Positions 17,916-26,830 of a stretch of DNA of 64,000 nucleotides are shown piece by piece (position 1 is the first letter of the stretch; the number at the start of each line of letters is the position of its first letter). The stretch lies in contig OZ252216.1 of assembly GCA_965248915.1 (NCBI GenBank), positions 1,116,001 to 1,180,000 on the forward strand, in the 5' to 3' direction. The DNA is from CBDFLA01 sp965248915. Lineage in GTDB: Bacteria > Pseudomonadota > Alphaproteobacteria > M2410. Under the pieces are notes generated by a model. That model was not told the DNA's origin. It ran no database searches and saw only the letters and a program-made list of their open reading frames with translations. Both the position numbers and the translations under genes were made by a program.

Positions 17916-18215
17916 ATGGGCGCGCCTAAAGAAGATGAAAACAGTCTCAGTATCCGGCGCAAGCGGCTGAAATTTCAGTGTTGGCACCGGGGGTTTCGGG
18001 AGATCGACTTGATCCTTGGCCATTTTGCCGATCATCACCTCGCGACAATGGATCAGGTTGAAATAGCGGATTTGGAAGCGCTCTTATGTCTTCCAGATCA
18101 AGAAATCTATGAGTGGATTACAGGAAAGACCTCAGCACCTGAAGCATATGACAGCTCAGTCTTGCGACGTATCAAGAAACTTGATTTTCTCGATGACACT
18201 CTCTTGCGCGGTTGA
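17916..18215 (+). CDS. sdhE: FAD assembly factor SdhE (succinate dehydrogenase assembly factor 2 family)
   Basis: A 99-residue protein with the SdhE/Sdh5 hallmark WHRGFREIDLILGHF near residues 26-40 (the RGxxE motif that contacts the flavoprotein), then LEALLCLPDQEIYEWITG. The family promotes covalent FAD attachment to SdhA. The gene precedes mfd, a common alphaproteobacterial arrangement, and its stop codon TGA (18213-18215) overlaps the GAGGG ribosome site of mfd, so translation is probably coupled. Length and motif leave little doubt. Confidence 0.93.
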   Translation: MGAPKEDENSLSIRRKRLKFQCWHRGFREIDLILGHFADHHLATMDQVEIADLEALLCLPDQEIYEWITGKTSAPEAYDSSVLRRIKKLDFLDDTLLRG

Positions 18216-18226
18216 GGGTCGACCCC

Positions 18227-21200
18227 ATGGTTGATCTGAACAGAATTCTTAACGCAGAAAATGCGCTGACAATCACGGATGTGCCGGAAGGTTTGGACGC
18301 TTTCGTGCTGGCTGATCTCGCGCGCGTAATGTCGGGAGAGGGAGAGGGCGCTCAAACTCTGTTGCACATCGCACGTGACGACGCACGCGCCGCTTTGATC
18401 GCTGAAGCGATCAATTTTTATTCGCCAGACCTAAAAGTACTTCACTTTCCAGCCTGGGATTGCCTTCCCTATGACCGCGTATCGCCTAAGGCAGAGATCG
18501 CCTCCCAGCGTATGGCTTGTTTGAGCGCTCTCGCAAATCGAGAAAAAGATGACAACGTTCTGGTGATGACCACGATCAATGCGGCAATGCAGCGTGTACC
18601 ACCACAATCCGTGGTCGCAAGCTCGAGCTACAATGCCCATGTGGGCAATACCCTTGATCTCGACCAACTGACGGCATTTCTGTCACGCAATGGATATGCG
18701 CGGGCAAGTTCGGTCATGGAGCCCGGCGACTTTGCCGTAAGAGGGGGCATTGTTGATATCTACCCACCAGGCACGCCAGACCCCGTCCGGCTTGATCTCT
18801 TTGGCGATACTCTGGAATCGGTTCGAACTTTCGACCCAGAAACACAACGCTCCATTGCACAGAGAGACCGGGTGGACTTGGTCCCCGTCAATGAGGTGTT
18901 CATCGACGATGAATCGATAGCAAGATTTCGCAAAGGCTATGTCACGAAATTTGGTGCGGTCACCGGTGACGATCCGCTCTATGAGGCCGTGAGCGCAGGC
19001 CGCAAGTATCCAGGTATGGAGCATTGGCTGCCATTGTTCCACGAAGAACTTGAGACCCTCTTTGACTATTTGCCGAAGGCTCTCATTACCATCGATCCAT
19101 TGGGGGAAGATGCCCGCGCAGACCGCCTGGAGCAAATCGCCGACTACCATGAAGCCCGGGTGTCAGCCGAAGACGGCCCAAGTGCTGGTGGATTTTCTGC
19201 GCCGCTCTATCATCCCCTGGACCCAGATCGCCTCTATGTTCTCGGTCCCGAATGGAGAGAAAACTTAAGTCGAAATCGCGTACGATACTTGACTCCGTTC
19301 TCGCAGCCCGAATCTGAACGCGTGATGAGCGTGAGTGGAAAGGTCGGACGCAATTTTGCACCCGAGCGGGCTCAGGACAACATCAATGTCTTCGATGCCG
19401 TGCGAGAGCACTCAAAGAAGTTACAAGCAGACGGTAAGCGCGTCCTCATAGCGTACTGGACCAAGGGGTCGCGAGACCGAGCCTCACATGTCTTACAGGA
19501 ACACGGGATCGGGCCATTGAACATGGCCGAGAACTGGCAAGACGTTCAAGGTTCGCCAAAATCCTCGATCAATCTCATTGTCTTAGGCAGTGAACACGGA
19601 TTTGAAACTGGGAGCCTCGCCCTAATTAGTGAACCCGACATGATCGGCGAGCGCCTAAATCGCGGGCGAAGAAGCGGCCGCCGGGCCGCCAACTTCCTGA
19701 AAGAGGCGAGCAGCCTGTCGGCCGAAGATCTTGTGGTTCACATTGACCACGGCATAGGTCGGTACAAAGGCCTTCAAACCATTGATGTTCAGGGCGCACC
19801 CCATGATTGTCTCTTGATCACCTATGCCGACGGCGACAAACTGTTTCTCCCTGTTGAGAATATCGAATTGCTAAGCCGCTATGGGTCGGATGATGAGGGC
19901 GCGCAACTTGATCGCCTAGGCGGGTCAGGTTGGCAAGCGCGAAAGGCGAAACTCAAAGAACGCATTCGCGATATTGCCGACCAACTTATCAAGATTGCCG
20001 CAGAGCGAGAGCTAAGAACCGCAACGAAAGCAAGCCCACCCCAAGGACTATACGAGGAATTTTGCGCTCGGTTCCCATATGAGGAGACCGAGGATCAAGA
20101 ACATGCCATTGAGGATGTGATTGAAGATCTGATGCGGGGTCGTCCGATGGACCGCCTCATTTGTGGCGACGTCGGATTTGGTAAGACAGAGGTTGCGCTG
20201 AGGGCCGCCTTTGTTGCCGCAATGTCAGGCGAACAAGTCGCTGTTGTTTGTCCTACAACATTGCTCGCGCGACAGCACTACAAGACCTTCTCTGAGAGGT
20301 TTGCCGGGTGGCCAGTGCGGATTGCCCAATTGTCCCGATTGGTCGGCACCAAAGCTGCAGCAGAAACAAAAACCGCATTGACCAGTGGTCAAGTGGATAT
20401 CGTCATCGGCACCCATGCATTGCTGTCGAAAAACATCAAATTTGCTCATCTGGGCCTGTTGATTGTCGATGAAGAGCAGCATTTCGGTGTTTCGCACAAA
20501 GAACAATTGAAGCAACTCCGGTCCGATGTGCATGTTCTGACACTCACCGCGACGCCCATTCCGCGGACCCTTCAAATGGCGCTGTCAGGTGTTCGAGAAT
20601 TGTCTCTAATGGCGACACCGCCCATTGATCGCCTCGCGGTGCGGACGTATGTGACGCCCTTTGACCCGGTGGTGGTCCGTGAGGCGCTCTTGCGGGAGCA
20701 CTATCGCGGGGGACAGAGTTTCTACGTTTGTCCGAGGATTGCTGATATCCATGAGATTGAAGAATACCTCAAGGAATACGTGCCCGAGGTCAAAGCAGTC
20801 GTTGCACACGGTCAAATGGCCTCAGGTCACCTAGAAGACGTGATGACCGCCTTCTACGACGGCAAATTCGACGTGTTGCTCTCGACCACAATTATCGAAA
20901 GCGGTCTCGACATCCCCACGGCGAACACTTTGATTGTGCACCGCGCCGATATGTTTGGACTGTCACAGCTCTATCAAATCAGGGGGCGCATCGGTCGGTC
21001 CAAACAACGGGCCTATGCCTACCTAACTTATCCGCCCAAAAAACCACTGACCGCCAATGCAGAGAAGCGGTTGCAAGTCTTACAAGCGCTTGATTCACTG
21101 GGGGCTGGTTTTAATATCGCAAGTCATGATTTGGATATTCGCGGCGCCGGCAACCTTCTGGGCGAAGAACAATCCGGTCATGTGCGTGAAGTGGGCCTTG

Positions 21201-21730
21201 AGCTCTATCAAGAGATGCTGGAAGAAGCTGTTGCATCCTTGCGGAGCGGCGACAAAGCCGTAGAGATGGAAGGGCAGTGGTCTCCACAAATCAATATCGG
21301 CACGTCTGTCCTTATTCCGGAAGGATACGTACAGGATCTGAATGTGCGGTTGGCGCTTTACCGTCGGCTTGCGGAACTCACCACCCGTGAGGAAATCGAC
21401 GAGTTTGCAGCCGAACTCATTGACCGATTTGGTGATCTCCCCAGTGAGGTGGATCACCTGCTCGACATCGTTACGATTAAGGGGCTTTGCAGACAGGCTG
21501 GTATTGAAAAGGTCGATGCAGGACCGAAGGGCGCCATTGTAACCTTCCGCAAGTCCAAGTTTGCCAACCCAGAAGGCTTGATCGCCTTTATCTCGATCCA
21601 GCAATCCCGTGTGAAATTGCGCCCCGACCACAAGCTTGTCTATTCGCAAGTGTGGGACATGCCGGAAGATCGCTTGGCTGGAACACGCCACCTTGTCGCT
21701 CATTTGGCGGACGTAGCGACGGGTAAATAA
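18227..21730 (+). CDS. mfd: Transcription-repair coupling factor
   Basis: A 1167-residue Mfd. The order is a UvrB-like N-terminal module (YSPDLKVLHFPAWDCLPYDR), an RNA-polymerase-interacting domain (about 495-570, VHIDHGIGRYKGLQTI), then the translocase core with Walker A GDVGFGKTEVALRA (about 645), DEEQ box VDEEQHFGVSHKEQL and TLTATPIPRTLQMAL, and finally the TRCF domain (about 1020-1130). Mfd removes stalled RNA polymerase and recruits UvrA. GAGGG at 18214-18218 supports the ATG at 18227 rather than a TTG at 18212. Convergent with the FrnE-like gene, with a 20-base gap and no obvious terminator. Confidence 0.97.
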   Translation: MVDLNRILNAENALTITDVPEGLDAFVLADLARVMSGEGEGAQTLLHIARDDARAALIAEAINFYSPDLKVLHFPAWDCLPYDRVSPKAEIASQRMACLSALANREKDDNVLVMTTINAAMQRVPPQSVVASSSYNAHVGNTLDLDQLTAFLSRNGYARASSVMEPGDFAVRGGIVDIYPPGTPDPVRLDLFGDTLESVRTFDPETQRSIAQRDRVDLVPVNEVFIDDESIARFRKGYVTKFGAVTGDDPLYEAVSAGRKYPGMEHWLPLFHEELETLFDYLPKALITIDPLGEDARADRLEQIADYHEARVSAEDGPSAGGFSAPLYHPLDPDRLYVLGPEWRENLSRNRVRYLTPFSQPESERVMSVSGKVGRNFAPERAQDNINVFDAVREHSKKLQADGKRVLIAYWTKGSRDRASHVLQEHGIGPLNMAENWQDVQGSPKSSINLIVLGSEHGFETGSLALISEPDMIGERLNRGRRSGRRAANFLKEASSLSAEDLVVHIDHGIGRYKGLQTIDVQGAPHDCLLITYADGDKLFLPVENIELLSRYGSDDEGAQLDRLGGSGWQARKAKLKERIRDIADQLIKIAAERELRTATKASPPQGLYEEFCARFPYEETEDQEHAIEDVIEDLMRGRPMDRLICGDVGFGKTEVALRAAFVAAMSGEQVAVVCPTTLLARQHYKTFSERFAGWPVRIAQLSRLVGTKAAAETKTALTSGQVDIVIGTHALLSKNIKFAHLGLLIVDEEQHFGVSHKEQLKQLRSDVHVLTLTATPIPRTLQMALSGVRELSLMATPPIDRLAVRTYVTPFDPVVVREALLREHYRGGQSFYVCPRIADIHEIEEYLKEYVPEVKAVVAHGQMASGHLEDVMTAFYDGKFDVLLSTTIIESGLDIPTANTLIVHRADMFGLSQLYQIRGRIGRSKQRAYAYLTYPPKKPLTANAEKRLQVLQALDSLGAGFNIASHDLDIRGAGNLLGEEQSGHVREVGLELYQEMLEEAVASLRSGDKAVEMEGQWSPQINIGTSVLIPEGYVQDLNVRLALYRRLAELTTREEIDEFAAELIDRFGDLPSEVDHLLDIVTIKGLCRQAGIEKVDAGPKGAIVTFRKSKFANPEGLIAFISIQQSRVKLRPDHKLVYSQVWDMPEDRLAGTRHLVAHLADVATGK

Positions 21731-21750
21731 ATCGGTTCTCCAATGATCCG

Positions 21751-22416
21751 CTATTGAGTTATCGCCTCTGCTTCCATCGCCTTCTCCCGTGCTTTCAGGA
21801 GAAACCACAAAATGGTGTTCGGGTCTTGCGCTCCGCCAATAGGGAATTTGGATTCGACGATAAAGGTCGGGACCCCTTGAATGCCCATCTCGCGGGCGAG
21901 CATGTCGTCTTTGCCGATCAAGTTGAGATCCGCTCCCTCGTGAAAGAGCCGATTGACTAAATCAGCATCCATGCCGGTTTCTGACGCGATTTCCGTGAGG
22001 ACATTAATGTCGCCAATATCTTTGCCGTCCTCGAAATAGGCCTTAAAAAGCGCATTGACCACCGCGTCCTGACACCCTGAACTACCGGCCCAACGAATGA
22101 GGCGATGTGAGTCTAGAGTATTTGGTGTTTTTGCGATCTTCTCAAAGGCAAAAGGGATACCCGTCTCTGCTCCCATATCAACGATCCGTTGATAGGCCGC
22201 CTTCACTTGCGGCCCGCTGCCAAACTTCTTTGCCAAATAGGTTTTTCGATCAACACCTTCCTTTGGCGTTGAGGGATCCAATTGATAGGGCCGCCAAGTA
22301 ACGTCCACATCACAATTATCAACCTGATCATAAAAGAGGCCGAGCGCACGTTCGAACTGACGCTTCCCGATGTAGCACCACGGGCAGACTGTGTCGGATA
22401 TGATGTCGATATGCAT
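21751..22416 (-). CDS. DsbA family oxidoreductase, FrnE-like
   Basis: A 221-residue thioredoxin-fold protein with the redox motif CPWC in DTVCPWCYIGKRQFERAL near the N-terminus, a helical insertion, and the cis-Pro loop MGIQGVPTFIVES. It lacks a signal peptide, so it is cytoplasmic, as is usual for the FrnE branch of DsbA-like proteins (also near 2-hydroxychromene-2-carboxylate isomerases). It probably acts on disulfides or glutathione conjugates under oxidative stress. The ATG at 22414-22416 starts the protein at the conserved first strand; a TTG at 22437 is the only earlier option. Confidence 0.87.
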   Translation of the reverse strand: MHIDIISDTVCPWCYIGKRQFERALGLFYDQVDNCDVDVTWRPYQLDPSTPKEGVDRKTYLAKKFGSGPQVKAAYQRIVDMGAETGIPFAFEKIAKTPNTLDSHRLIRWAGSSGCQDAVVNALFKAYFEDGKDIGDINVLTEIASETGMDADLVNRLFHEGADLNLIGKDDMLAREMGIQGVPTFIVESKFPIGGAQDPNTILWFLLKAREKAMEAEAITQ

Positions 22417-22462
22417 GTAAGTAAGGGTAGGCGGCAAGCCCAGGGTCTGTCAAATTGGTGAC

Positions 22463-23791
22463 CTAGCCGCGCGTACCTGCAACCTGTTTGGCTCTTTGAA
22501 GAAGACTTTCAGGCGTATCGCCACCTTCATACGCACAGTATCCGGCATTAACGAAATACTTCAGCGGTTCATCGCTGTCCGGCACGGTGAGACCAAGGGC
22601 ATTGATCGTCCTGGCAATGCGGCGAACCAATGTGCGCGTGAAGGAGAGGTCAGTGCCTGGCAGAACGACGGCGAATTCATCACCGCCAGAGCGTGCGCAA
22701 AGGTCCTCGCCACGGAACATGTGCCCGATGACACGGCCCGTTTGGCGAAGAACTGAATCGCCAACACCGTAGCCGAATTCAGTATTGATGTCGGCAAGCT
22801 TGAAAATATCGAAAAGCGCGACTGAAAACGGCTGTTTCGTCTTTTCCGCATCTGCCACTTGCTCTTTGAGGTGATCCATCAGAAAGCCAAAATTATAGAG
22901 CTCTGACAGGACGTCGCAAGTCAAAGGCGCGCGTTGCGAGAACGAAAGTTCCTTTAGCTGCCTGCGGTATTGGCTTTCACAAATATAGGCTCGCGACTGC
23001 CGATACAGTGTGTGCTCATTAAGCGGCTTGACCATGACATTGCACTGGGCGTCCACATCGTGGGTCTCACCATCGACATTCTTGTCACCATCTAACAAGA
23101 GTAGAACGGGTGTATCCTGCCAGCGAGGGTCGTTGCGTATGGACTTGGCAAATTCGACCGATCCATCTTCGACACAATCGATAATGAGAAGGTCAAAGAG
23201 TTGCCTCTCCAAGTAGCTCAAAGCTGATTCAGGCGTAAAGGCACTGACGAGAACCGTATTGCTGCTGGCGACCGAGGTCTCAATAAGGCCGTAATCAACA
23301 GACGGACGGGCCAAGAGTAGGACAGCTGCTTCCTGCTTGCGCGGGCGTTTTTCTTCGGGATCGAAGGGTGCTCCTCGTATCTTCGATACCACCTTGCGGC
23401 GGTCGAGTTCGCGAGACAACGTATCCAATCGCGTCCACATATCCATGCACGAAAGGACTTCCTGGTCTGCATTCAATCCGGTCAATACTTGACACCGTTC
23501 AAGGTCCTTATGAACTGACTCTGGTAGGGGAGCTGTTTCATCTGACAAAAGGACAATCTTTGATGCTGGTGAAATCGCGCGGTAGAGCGTGTCAACATTC
23601 TCAACCGGCACCGATTGATCCCGGCAGTCCAACACAACCACATCGAGATTATCGGTTTCGGCAGCTTTGTGCCGATCCGCTGCCCACGACGCGAGCGTGA
23701 CATCAGCCCCCCGATCACACAGTAGATTGTGCAACGCACTGGTCCGTGGAAGAGAGGACGTTACCAAGGCAATTTTTGAATTCTGGAGCAT
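22463..23791 (-). CDS. Diguanylate cyclase with two receiver-like domains (PopA/PleD-like)
   Basis: A 442-residue protein in three parts. Residues about 1-130 and 150-280 look like CheY-type receivers, and about 300-442 form a GGDEF domain. The catalytic GGDEF is intact at 369-373, and RGED five residues before it is a c-di-GMP inhibitory (I) site of the form RxxD. The second receiver keeps a candidate Asp (LIIDC) and Lys (MVKPL) but has no obvious acidic pair after strand 1, so phosphorylation is doubtful. There is no membrane segment. Domain order is that of PleD/PopA. It should make c-di-GMP under product feedback. Confidence 0.88.
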   Translation of the reverse strand: MLQNSKIALVTSSLPRTSALHNLLCDRGADVTLASWAADRHKAAETDNLDVVVLDCRDQSVPVENVDTLYRAISPASKIVLLSDETAPLPESVHKDLERCQVLTGLNADQEVLSCMDMWTRLDTLSRELDRRKVVSKIRGAPFDPEEKRPRKQEAAVLLLARPSVDYGLIETSVASSNTVLVSAFTPESALSYLERQLFDLLIIDCVEDGSVEFAKSIRNDPRWQDTPVLLLLDGDKNVDGETHDVDAQCNVMVKPLNEHTLYRQSRAYICESQYRRQLKELSFSQRAPLTCDVLSELYNFGFLMDHLKEQVADAEKTKQPFSVALFDIFKLADINTEFGYGVGDSVLRQTGRVIGHMFRGEDLCARSGGDEFAVVLPGTDLSFTRTLVRRIARTINALGLTVPDSDEPLKYFVNAGYCAYEGGDTPESLLQRAKQVAGTRG

Positions 23792-23913
23792 GCCGCTCTA
23801 CGACCTTTAATGATTCCTTAATGGCGCACTGGCCATTTGCATCAAAATCATAGACAAGGCTTATTGCTATTCGATAAACGCCGGGTAAGTTTTCCATCAA
23901 CAGAGAGGCGATT

Positions 23914-24690
23914 ATGACAATCGAGGGGCTGAGGACGGGCGCGATTGATCTAGCAGGGCAGGTTGCCCTTGTGACCGGAACCACGAGTGGATTCGGTGAA
24001 CGCTTTGCCCGCCTCTTGTCAGCGGCTGGTGCCAAAGTGGCTCTCACTGGGCGCCGCGTTGAGAAATTGAAGGTTCTCCAATCTGAGATAGAGGTTGGCG
24101 GTGGCGACGTGTATGCCTGCCCCCTCGACGTAACCGACGCCAAAAGCATTTCAGACTGCGTGTCGGCGGTTGAGGCGAACTTAGGTGCAATCGATATCCT
24201 AGTGAACAATGCCGGTATGAATGTTCAAGGGAACTTGGTGGATTTGGACGTGGAAAGTATTGACACCATTTTGGACACCAATTTGCGTGGGCCCTTGTTG
24301 ATGGCCCGTGAAGTCGCCTCACGAATGATCGCGCAGGGGCGAGAAGGGCGGATCGTGAATATTGCGTCGATGGGCGCGCTGAAGACGCTCCCAGGATTGT
24401 CGACCTATTGCACCACCAAAGCAGGGCTTGTGGCTCTAACGAAGTCATTGGCCCGAGAGTGGGCGAGACACGAGATCAACGTGAACGCGATTTCACCCGG
24501 CTACATCGAAACCGAACTCAACGCAGATTGGTTCAGATCAGAGGTTGGAAAAAAACAGGTCCGATCATTTCCGAAGAGGAGACTGGCCGACATCGCTGAC
24601 CTCGACCAAGCACTGCTGTTGCTCGTGAACCCCGAATCGTCGTCAATTACAGGAACAAACATTGTTATCGATGATGCCCAGTCACTATAG
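23914..24690 (+). CDS. SDR family oxidoreductase
   Basis: A 258-residue classical short-chain dehydrogenase/reductase. The cofactor motif is TGTTSGFG near residue 20, followed by LTGRR (arginine after the second strand hints at NADPH), NNAGMN, the active-site Ser in VNIASMG, and YCTTK with the catalytic Tyr-Lys. SPGYIETELN is the usual substrate-loop region. A plausible role is beta-oxidation-like or 3-hydroxyacyl reduction, given the CoA enzymes downstream, but the substrate is open. AGAGAGG before the ATG supports the start. Ends with TAG. Confidence 0.87.
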   Translation: MTIEGLRTGAIDLAGQVALVTGTTSGFGERFARLLSAAGAKVALTGRRVEKLKVLQSEIEVGGGDVYACPLDVTDAKSISDCVSAVEANLGAIDILVNNAGMNVQGNLVDLDVESIDTILDTNLRGPLLMAREVASRMIAQGREGRIVNIASMGALKTLPGLSTYCTTKAGLVALTKSLAREWARHEINVNAISPGYIETELNADWFRSEVGKKQVRSFPKRRLADIADLDQALLLLVNPESSSITGTNIVIDDAQSL

Positions 24691-24735
24691 GTGAACTTAT
24701 AGAAATTGAGATTTTCGATATCTTTATGGACACAT

Positions 24736-24759
24736 CCCATTGTGTCTATGGGCATTTTT
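24736..24759 (+). terminator. Possible Rho-independent terminator after the SDR gene
   Basis: CCCAT (24736-24740) can pair with ATGGG (24748-24752) across a seven-base loop, followed after two bases by five T residues. An alternative hairpin GACACA/TGTGTC (24729-24746) overlaps it. The stem is short, so this is a weak candidate lying 45 bases after the SDR stop. Confidence 0.35.
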
Positions 24760-24927
24760 CTCACAGCCTAAATCTTCACTTTAAAAGCAGGCATAAAGCC
24801 CTCAATTACCTTTTGGTGGGGTGTTGACACTTTCATAACCCTTGTTTTCATCTCACCTGTGTTTCATCTTGGCAATTGAAACCAAGAATCCGCTATGAAG
24901 CGGACGATGTGAGGGAAGGAAAAGACC

Positions 24928-26052
24928 ATGGGGCCGTTGAAGGGCATCAAAGTCATTGAGTTTGCCGGTATTGGGCCGGGCCCATTTTGCGGCATGTTGC
25001 TGTCCGATATGGGGGCAGACGTGATCCGTATTGATCGCAAAGGCGGTCGCGGCGGATCGAAATACGACATCACCGCCCGAGGTCGCCGCTCTCTGGCTTT
25101 TGACCTCAAAAAACCCGAAGCCGTAGAGGCGGTTCTTTCTCTCATTGAAAAAGCCGACATGGTGCAAGAAGGATTTCGTCCTGGCGTCATGGAACGATTA
25201 GGCTTGGGGCCGGATGTTTGCTTGGAGCGCAATCCAAAGCTCGTCTTTGGCCGCATGACAGGGTGGGGGCAAACCGGTCCGCTCTCACAAGCCGCGGGCC
25301 ATGACATCAATTACATTTCGCTGACCGGTGCTCTACACGCCATTGGGCACAAAGAAGGAAAACCTGTCCCGCCCCTCAATTTGGTTGGAGACTTTGGCGG
25401 GGGAGCACTTTATCTCGCCATGGGTATGTTGGCCGCCCTGGTGGAAGCGCAGCGCTCCGGCATAGGCCAGGTCGTAGACGCCGCAATGACCGATGGTTCG
25501 GCGTCGCTGATGGCCATGTTCTATGGCTTCATGGCCTCAGGCATGTGGGAGGACAAGAAAGGTAGCAACCTTCTGGACAGCGGCACCCATTTTTACGACA
25601 CCTACGAAACGAAAGACGGCAAGTGGATATCCCTTGGCTCCATTGAGCCACAATTCTATGCCCTTCTGCGTGAGAAGGCTGGCTTCGATGATCCTGCCTT
25701 TGACGCCCAAATGGACAAGACCGCCTGGCCAGATCTAAAAGCGAAAGTTGCGTCCACCATCAAGACGAAAACACGGGACGCGTGGGACGAGATCATGGAG
25801 GGCACCGATATTTGCTACGGACCTGTTTTGTCACTCAAGGAGGCGCCTGAGCATCCCCACAACAAAGCGCGCGAGACTTTTGTGAACATCGACGGCGTGG
25901 CCCAGCCCAACGTGGCGCCGCGCTTCAGCCGAACCGAGAGCGCGATCCAGGGCCCAGCCCCAGAAGTTGGCGCTCACACCGAGGCAGTTCTTGTAGAATG
26001 GGGTGCGTCACCAGAAGAGATCAGCAAACTCAAAACCGCTGACGCTATTTGA
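24928..26052 (+). CDS. CaiB/BaiF CoA-transferase family protein, probably alpha-methylacyl-CoA racemase
   Basis: A 374-residue family III CoA enzyme. The opening PLKGIKVIEFAGIGPGPFCGMLLSDMGADVIRID is typical. GHDINYISLTGALHAIG holds the probable catalytic His, and LVGDFGGGALYLAMGM the Asp of the racemase subfamily. AMACR enzymes interconvert R and S 2-methylacyl-CoAs so that branched or sterol-derived chains can enter beta-oxidation. Transferase activity cannot be excluded from sequence. A GGGAAGGA site precedes the ATG. The next gene starts 13 bases after its stop. The context of SDR and thiolase genes within 15 kb fits lipid catabolism. Confidence 0.85.
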   Translation: MGPLKGIKVIEFAGIGPGPFCGMLLSDMGADVIRIDRKGGRGGSKYDITARGRRSLAFDLKKPEAVEAVLSLIEKADMVQEGFRPGVMERLGLGPDVCLERNPKLVFGRMTGWGQTGPLSQAAGHDINYISLTGALHAIGHKEGKPVPPLNLVGDFGGGALYLAMGMLAALVEAQRSGIGQVVDAAMTDGSASLMAMFYGFMASGMWEDKKGSNLLDSGTHFYDTYETKDGKWISLGSIEPQFYALLREKAGFDDPAFDAQMDKTAWPDLKAKVASTIKTKTRDAWDEIMEGTDICYGPVLSLKEAPEHPHNKARETFVNIDGVAQPNVAPRFSRTESAIQGPAPEVGAHTEAVLVEWGASPEEISKLKTADAI

Positions 26053-26065
26053 GGTTACAGCAATT

Positions 26066-26803
26066 ATGTCAGCTCTTGACGGAACGGACTGCCGTCGACG
26101 TATCTACCTGCTTCGCCACGGACATGTTGACTACGTTCGCGATCTGCCAAAGGTTGGCAGTACACGATTGGTCCCCCTGACTGAGAAGGGTGCAGAGCAA
26201 GCAGGCTTTACCGGTGAGGCTCTGGCCTCGATTCCCTTTGACCGCGCCCTCCACTCCGGATTGCCACGAACCAAGAAGACGGCCGAGATTGTACTCTCCC
26301 ATCAAGATGGCAATCAGACCCCTATGGTCGAAGATCCCAGGTGGGAAGAAATCGAAGTAGACAATATCGGCCAGGGTAGTCCTCGAGAGATCGTCGACTA
26401 TATGCTGACAACTTTTGGGCAAGCCCATGAACCAGGCGCGCGACTTGGCCCAGACGGAGAGGTCTTTGCTGAGGCGCTTAAGAGGGCGCAAGCAGCGCTA
26501 TTTGATGTCTTGACCCAACCGGGATGGAAGAACCACCTCGTCGTGGCCCATGAACTGATCAATCGCCTACTTCTAAGCTGGCTTGTTGGTGACGACCTCT
26601 CCATCGCGGACCGGTTTGAGCAAGACATGTGCTGTGTCAATATCTTAGACTTCGATATTGATCTTGATTATGGACCTGACGAACCGGACCGTCTTATCCG
26701 CCGTCGCTATGTCAAAGGCATAAATCTGACGCCCTACAATTGGATCAAGCACGGCATGCATCGCACAAGTTTTGAAGAGATCTTCGCTGATTATTTAAAA
26801 TAG
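26066..26803 (+). CDS. Histidine phosphatase family protein
   Basis: A 245-residue phosphoglycerate-mutase-like phosphatase. YLLRHGHVDYV gives the RHG motif with the catalytic His near residue 18; HSGLPRTKKTAEIV is the second arginine block; VVAHELINRLLL replaces the more usual VSHG-type element with a His in the same position. There is no signal peptide. It lies 13 bases after the racemase-like gene and is probably co-transcribed. The natural substrate is unknown. The ATG at 26066 is preferred over a longer frame that overlaps the racemase. It ends with TAG. Confidence 0.82.
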   Translation: MSALDGTDCRRRIYLLRHGHVDYVRDLPKVGSTRLVPLTEKGAEQAGFTGEALASIPFDRALHSGLPRTKKTAEIVLSHQDGNQTPMVEDPRWEEIEVDNIGQGSPREIVDYMLTTFGQAHEPGARLGPDGEVFAEALKRAQAALFDVLTQPGWKNHLVVAHELINRLLLSWLVGDDLSIADRFEQDMCCVNILDFDIDLDYGPDEPDRLIRRRYVKGINLTPYNWIKHGMHRTSFEEIFADYLK

Positions 26804-26830
26804 AAGGGGCGATCCCAGCGAGCAACGATA

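Noticed and set aside
24824..24829. TTGACA as -35 box for the racemase-like gene
   Set aside because: No acceptable -10 hexamer was found at 16-18 bases downstream, so it was not listed as a promoter.
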